DNA from: Candidatus Bathyarchaeota archaeon
Lineage (GTDB): Archaea; Thermoproteota; Bathyarchaeia; 40CM-2-53-6
DNA: 12,676 bases
Direction of reading: 5' to 3'
Assembly (NCBI GenBank): GCA_005883085.1
Contig: VBAY01000002.1
Coordinates: forward strand, 1 to 12,676
Of this stretch, positions 7,152-12,676 are shown one piece after another; within the stretch, counting starts at the first letter, position 1; each line of letters begins with the position of its first letter. The position numbers and the translations under genes were made by a program. The notes beneath the pieces were generated by a model. The model was given only the letters and a program-made list of their open reading frames with translations. It searched no databases and was not told the DNA's origin.

Positions 7152-7295
7152 ATGTCGTGTCGCGCCCGTGAATCATCTCTGCGAGTCCCTTGCGACAACT
7201 GTGAAGACCCATCTTGTCAGTGTCCGATATGTCGCGAAGCAGCCCTCACAGCACAACTATCCAAGTCAACACGGAAACCCTCCCGGCCAAAGTGA
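7152..7295 (+). CDS. Cys-rich micro-protein (47 aa), putative zinc ribbon
   Basis: A short ORF in an otherwise empty 322-bp gap, starting ATG 7152 and ending TGA 7293-7295. Residues 14-27 read CDNCEDPSCQCPIC, a CxxC-x4-CxCxxC cluster, with a further Cys at 3 and a basic tail (STRKPSRPK). Such spacing is typical of metal-binding micro-proteins, which are frequent in archaea and usually of unknown function; Zn, Fe-S or Cu binding are all possible. GGTAGGGA about 11 nt upstream could be a ribosome-binding site, and a TATA-like T-rich element lies about 30 nt upstream. No family is recognised. The clustered cysteines make coding more likely than chance, but the ORF is short. Confidence 0.45.
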   Translation: MSCRARESSLRVPCDNCEDPSCQCPICREAALTAQLSKSTRKPSRPK

Positions 7296-7405
7296 GCCAA
7301 CAGTCTAGCCAACAATTCCCTAAAGTAAATGTCGAGTCAGAATGATCGAGAACGCGAAAAAGGGGTTCGAGTAATTCGCGTCAGCCGGCGAAATCTTGAT
7401 AGGCT

Positions 7406-8455
7406 ATGGCGCCTGGGTCGCGCACGATGAAACCGCCGGGCCTAGACTGGCTCCTTGAGCGAGAGGATCCTTCTATTCGACTATTTGCTCTTCATGACAT
7501 TCTTGGACTGTCTCCCAAAAGCAGAGAAGTGATAGAGGCCAGAGAGCAGGTCAGAAAATATTCTCCTGTACGAAAGGTTCTGAGCGCTCGGACAAAGGAT
7601 GGATACTGGCCACCAAAGGAGACGTGCTATACGCCCAAGTGGACATCTACTGTTTGGCCCTTGATGCTTCTGGGTGAGATGGGGTTCACCCCAGACGAAG
7701 GCGTTAAGCGCGCCTGCGAGAAATTTCTAGGCCTCCACCAGTTGGACAACGGCGCCTTCACATGTCCTAGCCCTCCAGAGGTGAAGCGCTGGGTAAGGCG
7801 GCATCCGGGGAAGAAGGCCACTCGCTGGGAGGAGCCTTGCCTCACTGGCAACATGATTCGGACCCTGCTCGTGTTCGGGTACGGAGGAGACCGGAGGGTG
7901 AAGAAGGCTATCGATTGGATGCCGGAGCATCAGCTTGATGATGGAGGTTGGAACTGCAACTATCCTGAGAAGAAAGTGAAGCACAGCAGCTTTATGTCAA
8001 CAATCGAACCGCTCTGGGCCTACGCAGAGATTCCACGTACAAGGTGGACGCGTAAGATGAAACGGTCCGCGGAGCAGGGAGCAGAATTCTTGTTGATGCA
8101 CCGAGTCTACAAGAGTGACCATCATCACTGGAAGCACAGCTTGCCATTCGCCACAGCGTTCCATTTTCCAATGTACTATTATTACGATGCCCTGCACGGT
8201 CTGAGGGTCCTCGCGAAATTGGGATACGGGGACGATGAGCGTGTTAGGGACGCGGTCCACCTGATCCTATCCAAGCGTTCTCCAGATGGGAAGTGGTTGT
8301 TAGAGGGAGACTGGTCTCGCGAGCCGGAGGCGCAAGAGAACAAGAGGAAGGCGCTGGTGGATGTTGAAGAGCTCTGGAAGCCAAGCAAATGGGTAACCCT
8401 GAACTGTTTCAGAGCCCTAACCGCAACTGGAGACCTAGTTATTTCAAGAAAGTAG
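7406..8455 (+). CDS. Alpha/alpha-toroid protein (terpene cyclase/prenyltransferase-like repeats)
   Basis: A 349-aa, mostly helical protein with internal repeats of the terpenoid-cyclase/protein-prenyltransferase toroid: KDGYW at 64-68, QLDNGAF at 112-118, QLDDGGWNC at 176-184 and SPDGKW at 292-297. QLDDGGW fits the QW motif (QxxxGxW) of squalene/hopene cyclases. The catalytic DxDD of those cyclases is not visible, and the protein is about half their length. It is therefore probably not a hopene cyclase; a related toroid enzyme or a non-catalytic scaffold is possible. There is an aromatic and His-rich segment (HHHWKH, then MYYYYDAL) near 233-263. The start is ATG 7406; ATG 7427 (residue 8) is equally possible. 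It lies alone between a micro-ORF and a nitroreductase-family gene. Confidence 0.8.
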   Translation: MAPGSRTMKPPGLDWLLEREDPSIRLFALHDILGLSPKSREVIEAREQVRKYSPVRKVLSARTKDGYWPPKETCYTPKWTSTVWPLMLLGEMGFTPDEGVKRACEKFLGLHQLDNGAFTCPSPPEVKRWVRRHPGKKATRWEEPCLTGNMIRTLLVFGYGGDRRVKKAIDWMPEHQLDDGGWNCNYPEKKVKHSSFMSTIEPLWAYAEIPRTRWTRKMKRSAEQGAEFLLMHRVYKSDHHHWKHSLPFATAFHFPMYYYYDALHGLRVLAKLGYGDDERVRDAVHLILSKRSPDGKWLLEGDWSREPEAQENKRKALVDVEELWKPSKWVTLNCFRALTATGDLVISRK

Positions 8456-8469
8456 TTCGCTGAACCCAA

Positions 8470-8480
8470 CCGCTGAGCGG
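8470..8480. repeat. Perfect 11-bp palindrome after the toroid gene
   Basis: CCGCT-G-AGCGG begins 15 bp after the stop at 8455. It could form a small hairpin at the transcript end, but no T-tract follows on the plus strand, so it is only a weak terminator candidate. Confidence 0.25.
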
Positions 8481-8598
8481 ATACTCTAATAGACAGCTCC
8501 GCGATCGGATGATTGATTCGCGTTAGTCGGAGCCCAAGATAAGAGTAGTTACATCGGTCGGAGCATGTGATAGGGGTCAGATTAGCGTATTCAGACAT

Positions 8599-8615
8599 GG
8601 TTCTCGGCCAGAACC
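8599..8615. repeat. Inverted repeat upstream of the nitroreductase-family promoter
   Basis: GGTTCT-CGGCC-AGAACC is a perfect 6-bp inverted repeat with a 5-nt centre. It ends about 25 bp before the TATA-like box at 8641-8649. The position suits a regulator-binding site; chance is not excluded. Confidence 0.35.
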
Positions 8616-8640
8616 AAGTGAATAGTTTCCCAATGCAAGT

Positions 8641-8649
8641 CAATAAATC
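8641..8649 (+). promoter_or_regulatory. TATA-like box for the nitroreductase-family gene
   Basis: CAATAAATC is centred near 8645. An archaeal start site 25-27 nt downstream (about 8671) would exclude the ATG at 8659 and leave the ATG at 8683 with a short leader. This supports the later start, which also fits the family N-terminus. Confidence 0.4.
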
Positions 8650-8682
8650 CCCCTTGTAATGAGTCTTCGGCAGCTGTTCACG

Positions 8683-9096
8683 ATGAGCGATTGGAACGCG
8701 GGAGTCATTGCTGAGTTCCGCAAGAACCATGGAAAGGTAGGCGGTAATTTCGAGGGCGCGCCGATATTACTTATCAATCACGAGGGAGCCCGGACCGGAA
8801 AATCACGGACAAACCCAGTCATGTATCTCAAGGACGGCCACCGCTACCTGGTCTTCGCTTCAAAGGGAGGAGCCGACACAAACCCCGACTGGTATCACAA
8901 CCTCAAGGCCCATCCCGATGTGAAAATCGAAGTCGGAAATGAAACTATAGACGTACATGCAGAGGAAATAACCGGGGCCGAACGCGACCGAATCTACAAG
9001 AAACAAGCCTCACTCTACCCCCAGTTCGCCCAATACCAACAAAAGACCAAGAGGACCATCCCTGTAATGGCGTTCACACCCAAGACCAGACGATAG
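8683..9096 (+). CDS. DUF385/Ddn-type F420-dependent nitroreductase-family protein
   Basis: A 137-aa protein in the split-barrel, deazaflavin (F420)-binding family that includes mycobacterial Ddn. Seen: MSDWNAGVIAEFRKN, then KVGGNFEGAPILL, GARTGKSRTNPVMYL, and FASKGGADTNPDWYHNLKAHP, all characteristic of the family. Members reduce quinones, nitro compounds or other acceptors with F420H2; the substrate here is unknown. The frame also has an in-frame ATG at 8659 giving 8 more residues, but family members typically begin near MSDWN and the TATA-like element at 8641-8649 is too close to 8659. It is monocistronic on the plus strand and converges with the dienelactone-hydrolase gene, 43 bp apart across a hairpin. 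If correct, the host makes F420, as many archaea and Actinobacteria do. Confidence 0.88.
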   Translation: MSDWNAGVIAEFRKNHGKVGGNFEGAPILLINHEGARTGKSRTNPVMYLKDGHRYLVFASKGGADTNPDWYHNLKAHPDVKIEVGNETIDVHAEEITGAERDRIYKKQASLYPQFAQYQQKTKRTIPVMAFTPKTRR

Positions 9097-9107
9097 TAGC
9101 CAGATCT

Positions 9108-9145
9108 CGATAATCCTACTATTTTCTCACGGGATCGGATTATCG
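9108..9145. terminator. Inverted repeat between convergent genes, possible bidirectional terminator
   Basis: CGATAATCC at 9108-9116 and GGATTATCG at 9137-9145 are exact complements separated by 20 nt that include ATTTTCT. The repeat spans the end of two convergent genes, and its right arm contains the stop codon of the minus gene (9140-9142). Placement fits a bidirectional transcript end, but archaeal termination depends more on U-tracts, which are short here. Confidence 0.35.
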
Positions 9146-9817
9146 TAGTTTGCTGTCAAGGAACTCTAACGTCCTCTTCCAGGCAAGATCTGCCGCATCT
9201 CGATCGTATTCTACCGGCCTATTCTCTTCTACAAACCAATGTTTCATTCCCGGGTAGAAGTGAAACGTAACCTCCTTTCCTGCACCGCGAATCTTCTCTT
9301 CCGTCGCACGCACGTCAGCAATTGGCTCCCACTCATCATCGGGCGCAAAGTGTCCGAGATAGGATGCTTCAGCCTTGGAGAAATCAATAGGGTAACTCCC
9401 ATAGAAAACAACAACTGCTCCAACATTTTCTGGTTTCAGGGTGCTCAGTAACAGAGACCATGCTGCGCCCATCGAAAAACCCACAACGCCAATCTTTCGT
9501 CCCGATACGGGTGGGATCGATCTTAGGTATTCTGCGGCGCCTAAGACGATCTTCTTGATTCTCTCGTCGGCTATTTTCGACTTGAGCTCCTTCGCTTCCG
9601 CCACAGTCTTCGCCAGACCACCATCGTGGAGGTCTGGTGCCAATACGACAAATCCCTGGGAGGATAGCCTGTTGGAGAAACTTTTGAAGAAATCATTGAG
9701 TCCCCACCAGGCATGCAGAACGAGGACAGCCCCACGGGGCTTTTCGGGGCTCACTAGGTAGCCGTTTCCCTGTCTGCCTTCTGCTTCGAATTCGACCATT
9801 CGACTCTTTCCTGTCAT
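9140..9817 (-). CDS. Dienelactone hydrolase-family alpha/beta hydrolase
   Basis: A 225-aa cytoplasmic alpha/beta-hydrolase of the dienelactone hydrolase (DLH) family. Seen: VLVLHAWWGLN (oxyanion region, 31-41), APDLHDG (60-66), the nucleophile elbow G113-F-S115-M-G117, an acid at D160 or D161 (FAPDDEW), and H193 in PGMKHWFVEENRP. The length and the KHWF.E..RP motif fit DLH. Classical DLH uses a cysteine nucleophile, whereas this member has serine, as in several DLH-like esterases, so a carboxylic-ester or lactone substrate is likely but unspecified. It lies 87 bp downstream of the GNAT gene on the same strand. It may be the last gene of that operon or have its own promoter, with a weak AT-rich stretch near 9850-9858. 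Confidence 0.9.
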   Translation of the reverse strand: MTGKSRMVEFEAEGRQGNGYLVSPEKPRGAVLVLHAWWGLNDFFKSFSNRLSSQGFVVLAPDLHDGGLAKTVAEAKELKSKIADERIKKIVLGAAEYLRSIPPVSGRKIGVVGFSMGAAWSLLLSTLKPENVGAVVVFYGSYPIDFSKAEASYLGHFAPDDEWEPIADVRATEEKIRGAGKEVTFHFYPGMKHWFVEENRPVEYDRDAADLAWKRTLEFLDSKLR

Positions 9818-9904
9818 CGAAACTGAACTCGAGAGCTTTCGCGGAGAGTGGTAATCAAATGTTTCGTCACGGAGAAGAATGGAGATAATTGGCGGTGATG
9901 ATTG

Positions 9905-10396
9905 TTATGTGATCGCCCTGCGTAACAGGACTTCGCCTGGAACGACCAACATTTCCCTGTACATGTTGAGCGTGTGGAGACTCCCGTGTTTCTTGGAGAC
10001 TTCGTTGAAGCTCGTCCGCCTGAACCCTTCTGACGCGAACAATGCCTCAGAAGGCTCGTTGTCCTCCTCCACACTAGCAAATACTTCTTTCACCTTGGAG
10101 GCTCTGAAGTGCCGCAGGGCGTCTTCTAGGAGTAGTTTCCCGATTCCCTTCTTTCTGCTCGCCTTTGCAACTGCGATGTAGTACACATAGCCGACCTTTT
10201 CTTCTAGCGTTTTGAGCATGACCAGGCCTACCGCCTTGCCTGATGACACTGCTACCCTGACCAGTTCGATATCCCGAAGGGTCCTCTTCGAATGCATCAG
10301 GTACCATCCTTCGAAGCTCTCCTCAAGTATCCATTCGAGGCCCGCCCTCTTCCTCTTGGGAACATCGACAATCGCGACATCCTCCTGGGCCGTCAC
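9905..10396 (-). CDS. GNAT-family N-acetyltransferase
   Basis: A 163-aa protein with the acetyl-CoA-binding motif A of the GNAT fold: strand VYYIAVAKASR, then R81-K-K-G84-I-G86-K and helix LLLEDAL. The later A-F-A-S-E-G-F segment matches the family's beta5/alpha4 region (LFASEGFRR). Members transfer acetyl groups to amines of proteins, amino acids or small molecules; the acceptor cannot be read. The start is GTG at 10396-10394, overlapping the TGA of the upstream amidohydrolase by 4 nt (GTGA), so translation is probably coupled and both genes share one mRNA. The short basic segment KRKR at 14-17 is unremarkable. Confidence 0.9.
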   Translation of the reverse strand: MTAQEDVAIVDVPKRKRAGLEWILEESFEGWYLMHSKRTLRDIELVRVAVSSGKAVGLVMLKTLEEKVGYVYYIAVAKASRKKGIGKLLLEDALRHFRASKVKEVFASVEEDNEPSEALFASEGFRRTSFNEVSKKHGSLHTLNMYREMLVVPGEVLLRRAIT

Positions 10397-11214
10397 AGGC
10401 CGAACACTCGCTCCGCGTTCCGCCAGAGTATCTTCTCCTTGTCGCTCTCATCCACTTCCAGCCTTCTCACAAGAGCCAAAGTATCCGCCTGCTTCGTGAC
10501 CGGGTAGTCGGTTCCGAAGATCACCTTGTCCGCACCGCCCGCAAAGTAGATGGCCTCGCTGATCTTCCTGGCAAGCCACTCCGCATACCTCTCCGCATAC
10601 GCACCACCTGTAGTCAACCCAGAAATGTCCGCGTAGACATTCGGATGCTTGTAGATCAGTTCGGCCACATCGACAAACCATGGATTCCCAAAGTGGCAGA
10701 GGACTATGGTCAGCTCCTCCCTCTTGTTAGCCAATCCGTCCAACGTTAACGGGTGAGAGCGGGATAGGTCCCCGGTGCTGAACGCAGTGTCCCCGGTGTG
10801 GAAAAGCACCGGGAGACTCTCTGACTCAGCATAGTCATAGAGCCTGTCATAGACAGGGCTTTCAGCTGATGCCTTCACGTAACCCAGTCTCACCTTGAAC
10901 GCTTTCACCTCATTCCTGTTTTCCTCGGCAAGCTTGAGGGCAGCCTTCACCTCTTTGGCAGTGGGCTCTACGGTGATCGCTGGCGCGAGCCTCCCTTCGC
11001 TCCTCCTGCACAGCCTGATGACTTCGTTGTTTGGAAGGGGAACGCCTCCTTGCAGCGGCGGACTGAGGAGCAAGCTGCATACAATCTTGTCTCTTCGCAT
11101 CGTGCCCAGCAGCTCATCTAAAGTGTACCTCAACCCATTCTTCCGCGCGAAGTGATTGAGGAGGTCGTCTCGGCGTTCAGACAAGTGCATGTGAGCATCG
11201 ATTATTCTTTGCAA
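10393..11214 (-). CDS. Amidohydrolase (amidohydrolase_2/ACMSD-like TIM barrel)
   Basis: A metal-dependent hydrolase or decarboxylase of the amidohydrolase superfamily, 273 aa from the TTG at 11214. Seen from that start: IIDAHMHL with H8 and H10 (first metal motif), LFHTGD with H139, LCHFGNPW with H174, and FGTDYP with D236. This pattern and length match the amidohydrolase_2 family; the substrate is unknown. The frame stays open to another TTG at 11337, which would add 41 residues unlike the family. I prefer 11214 because GGTGAG (11221-11226) ends 6 nt before it and the family normally begins at IIDAHxH. The gene overlaps the GNAT gene by 4 nt, so the two are co-translated. A TATA-like GACATATCAA at 11341-11350 may be its promoter. 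Confidence 0.88.
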   Translation of the reverse strand: MQRIIDAHMHLSERRDDLLNHFARKNGLRYTLDELLGTMRRDKIVCSLLLSPPLQGGVPLPNNEVIRLCRRSEGRLAPAITVEPTAKEVKAALKLAEENRNEVKAFKVRLGYVKASAESPVYDRLYDYAESESLPVLFHTGDTAFSTGDLSRSHPLTLDGLANKREELTIVLCHFGNPWFVDVAELIYKHPNVYADISGLTTGGAYAERYAEWLARKISEAIYFAGGADKVIFGTDYPVTKQADTLALVRRLEVDESDKEKILWRNAERVFGL

Positions 11215-11487
11215 TAATCTCTCACCAGGTGCCTTAATCTGGATAAGGTTGTTCTTCCATCCTCCCTCATAGGAGACGCACACGGTTGCGGGTGGGTCGT
11301 TGCGTAGGATTCGCGGGTACCGGTCGTTAGATGTCAATTGTTGATATGTCTAATCATCGAGACGAAACGGGGTCGAAGCCTAGGTCTACCGAAATCTTCC
11401 TTTATCTGTCCCCGCGTGGTCTACGCAGAAAGAGAAGGAGTGGAGTGTGGCCAGTTACGAGGCATTTGTCCTAACGGTTAAGTGCAG
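11215..11487. other. Gap between amidohydrolase and zinc-finger gene
   Basis: Apart from the possible 41-codon N-terminal extension of the amidohydrolase (to 11337) and a TATA-like GACATATCAA on the minus strand at 11341-11350, nothing is recognisable. No tRNA-like T-arm, repeat or further ORF with a credible start was found. Confidence 0.4.
11221..11226 (-). promoter_or_regulatory. Ribosome-binding site favouring the TTG 11214 start
   Basis: On the minus strand GGTGAG precedes TTG at 11214 by 6 nt. GGTGA is complementary to the archaeal 16S 3' end, and this is among the clearest such sites in the window. It decides against the longer reading from 11337. Confidence 0.5.
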
Positions 11488-11493
11488 TATATA
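11488..11493 (+). promoter_or_regulatory. Strong TATA box
   Basis: TATATA, the best archaeal TATA match in the window, is preceded by a purine-containing stretch. It predicts transcription starting near 11515-11518, directly before the zinc-finger frame, which opens after a TAG at 11515-11517. Confidence 0.55.
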
Positions 11494-11532
11494 GCGAGCA
11501 AACAAGTCTCCTCTTAGATAGGGGTCAACAGA

Positions 11533-11784
11533 CTGAAGGCGTCTGGCACGTCTGATATTCGTATACTGAGGAAGCCGAGTGCTCCTCCGTGTGATTTTTG
11601 CGGGGAGGATTTTGAGGATGGAGAGGATGCTTATCGTCTTGCAAAGGGCAAGGTTCACTTCTCCGTTCCCAGCTTCGTCCCGGAGACCGCGTCCATATTC
11701 TTCCACGAGGAATGCTGGAGAAAAGTCGCTCTAGCGAGGAAGAAAGGCGAGGCCAAGCAACCACGCCCCGAGTCAGAGCAATAG
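11533..11784 (+). CDS. Small zinc-finger protein without a canonical start codon
   Basis: An open frame runs from 11518 to TAG 11782-11784. It encodes a protein-like sequence: PPCDFCGEDFEDGEDAY, then KGKVHFSVP, then SIFFHEECWRKVALARKK and an acidic/polar tail. CxxCG with a later FFHxxCW is a typical treble-clef/LIM-like zinc finger of small archaeal proteins. The oddity is the start: between the TAG at 11515 and the first CxxC there is no ATG, GTG or TTG. CTG at 11533 is chosen provisionally because AGGGG lies 8 nt upstream and the TATATA box predicts a transcript starting near 11517. CTG 11566, or ATA 11518 as a leaderless start, are alternatives. A point mutation, or an assembly error that removed the start, would also explain it. 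The opposite strand carries only non-protein-like frames here. Confidence 0.6.
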   Translation: MKASGTSDIRILRKPSAPPCDFCGEDFEDGEDAYRLAKGKVHFSVPSFVPETASIFFHEECWRKVALARKKGEAKQPRPESEQ

Positions 11785-11822
11785 ACACGTCAACAAATGC
11801 CAGTCCTGCCTAGAAAACAGGC

Positions 11823-12596
11823 CTATTTCTTCGGTTTCTCTTTCGCGATTAGGAAATCCAGGATTGCCCTGTTGACCATATCCGGTTTCTGGGACATCAA
11901 GAAGTGCGTGGTCCCGGGGATGATGCACAGGTGTGCCCCCTCGATCGACCTAAACAGCTCCAGCGTATGTTCGATAGGAATCGAGTCCCTGTCCCCGGCC
12001 ATCACCATCGTTGGAGCAAGGATCTTTGCCAGCTCTTCCTTTGCAATGTTGGGTTCGTTGAGCCACAACCTCTTCGTTTTCTCGAACACAACCGGAAAGT
12101 GAGCGGGACCGTCCGGGGACCTTTCGTCGTAGCGCCTTACAAGAGCCGCCATGTTTTTCCTGAAGGACTCCGGTGTGAGCGATCTGATCCAGTTCAGATC
12201 TTCCGGAGACTGGGCATTGGTATTGAAGAGCCCGCTTACAGAGACAAGGCGTTTGACCAGGTCCGGGCGAGAGATGGCGACTAGAAGAGCGGTGATCGCT
12301 CCATCGCTCCAGCCCACAAGGTTCGTCGCTCCCAGTTTCAGTGCCTCAATAAAGTCAATAGTGTTCGCTGACATGGTGTCGAAACTGAAGGGTTCAGCGG
12401 TATCGGCCGTATGACCGTGCCCGGGCCGTTCGAAGGCAACTACCTTGAAATGCTTCGCCAGAGCGGGAGTCTGTGAAGCGAAATCTTCAACAGTCCCGAA
12501 CCCTCCGTGCAATAGTAGCAAAGGCTCGCCAGCCCCTGATGTCTCATAATAAGCTCGCGAGTTCCTTATCCGGAGATAGGCCGCGGTCGCTTGCAC
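11823..12596 (-). CDS. Alpha/beta hydrolase-fold protein
   Basis: A 257-aa alpha/beta hydrolase of the large esterase/lipase/haloperoxidase-like group (alpha/beta hydrolase_1). Seen: LLLLHGGFG at 26-34 (oxyanion hole), FERPGHGHT at 55-63, the nucleophile elbow G95-W-S97-D-G99, the acid in AGDRDSI (D202/D204) and the catalytic histidine H231 in PGTTHFLM. The triad is complete, so the protein should be an active hydrolase; the substrate is not predictable. The start is GTG at 12596, since no ATG lies in frame near it and the first strand (AYLRIRNSRAYYE) begins just after. It is convergent with the zinc-finger gene and not obviously in an operon. Confidence 0.9.
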   Translation of the reverse strand: MQATAAYLRIRNSRAYYETSGAGEPLLLLHGGFGTVEDFASQTPALAKHFKVVAFERPGHGHTADTAEPFSFDTMSANTIDFIEALKLGATNLVGWSDGAITALLVAISRPDLVKRLVSVSGLFNTNAQSPEDLNWIRSLTPESFRKNMAALVRRYDERSPDGPAHFPVVFEKTKRLWLNEPNIAKEELAKILAPTMVMAGDRDSIPIEHTLELFRSIEGAHLCIIPGTTHFLMSQKPDMVNRAILDFLIAKEKPKK

Positions 12597-12662
12597 GGTA
12601 CAGCTAAGGCTAGCGGATTGCTGGAGCAGCCCCGCGAGCCCCTATTCATCCGGGGAGTCTGC

Positions 12663-12676
12663 ATGAACGATGATCG
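12663..12676 (+). other. Possible first codons of a divergent gene
   Basis: ATG at 12663 is preceded at 5 nt by GGGGAG (12652-12657), a good ribosome-binding site, and would be divergent from the hydrolase. Only four codons are visible, so nothing can be said about the product. Confidence 0.25.

Noticed and set aside
7361..7381. GGGGTTCGAGTAATTC, resembling a tRNA T-arm
   Set aside because: The bases flanking the loop do not pair as a 5-bp T-stem, and no acceptor or anticodon arm is found around it.
8182..8730. A 182-codon antisense frame over the end of the toroid gene and the following gap
   Set aside because: It is antisense to a motif-bearing gene, runs over the promoter region of the next gene and shows no protein-like motif.
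11525..11788. Minus-strand frames over the zinc-finger region
   Set aside because: The plus-strand frame has a CxxC...HxxC finger and a TATA box; the minus frames have no recognisable domain and are Arg/Ser-rich.
12625..12656. CCCCG...CGGGG hairpin near the right edge
   Set aside because: Only a 5-bp stem with a long loop in GC-rich sequence and no T-tract; not supportable as a terminator.

Overview
The window looks archaeal. The grounds are inferential: TATA-like boxes sit about 25-40 nt before several starts, GGTGAG and GGAG-type ribosome-binding sites occur, starts are often TTG or GTG, small Cys-rich zinc-finger proteins are encoded, and an F420-type (DUF385/Ddn) nitroreductase-family protein is present. 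A member of the Thermoproteota (Nitrososphaeria or Bathyarchaeia-like) would fit, but no rRNA or phylogenetic marker lies in the window, so the lineage is a guess.

Region 1 (1-4244) is a heavy-metal, most likely copper, homeostasis block. Two different P1B-type ATPases are divergently transcribed from a 183-bp gap. On the minus strand is a CopA-type pump with an N-terminal YHS/TRASH-like domain and the canonical CPC motif; its C-terminal part is cut off by the window edge. On the plus strand is a complete 756-aa pump with a Cys/Met/His-rich N-terminus (CPMHP and CPICGM) and an unusual CPD motif where CPC or CPH is expected. The gap holds a perfect 16-bp palindrome with the core TACA-AA-TGTA, the consensus of the CopY-family 'cop box', and a second imperfect palindrome. 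A small thioredoxin-fold-like protein with an oddly placed CxxC follows the second pump.

Region 2 (4292-7083): a minus-strand pair encodes an ABM-domain-like small protein and a metallo-beta-lactamase-fold hydrolase of the COG1237 type. Divergent from it is a TetA-like MFS drug-efflux protein.

Region 3 (7084-9096), plus strand: a 47-codon Cys-rich micro-ORF, an orphan alpha/alpha-toroid (terpene cyclase/prenyltransferase-like) protein, and a DUF385/Ddn-family protein.

Region 4 (9140-11337), minus strand: an amidohydrolase and a GNAT acetyltransferase overlap by 4 nt (GTGA), followed 87 nt later by a dienelactone-hydrolase-family protein. A 9-bp perfect inverted repeat lies between this cluster and the convergent nitroreductase-family gene.

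Region 5 (11338-12676): a small zinc-finger gene on the plus strand has a strong TATATA box but no ATG, GTG or TTG start. A minus-strand alpha/beta hydrolase follows, and perhaps the first codons of a divergent gene at the right edge.

The metal block reads as one functional unit. The rest looks like short, unrelated transcription units of accessory small-molecule metabolism and detoxification. No tRNA, rRNA, CRISPR array, transposase or long repeat was seen.
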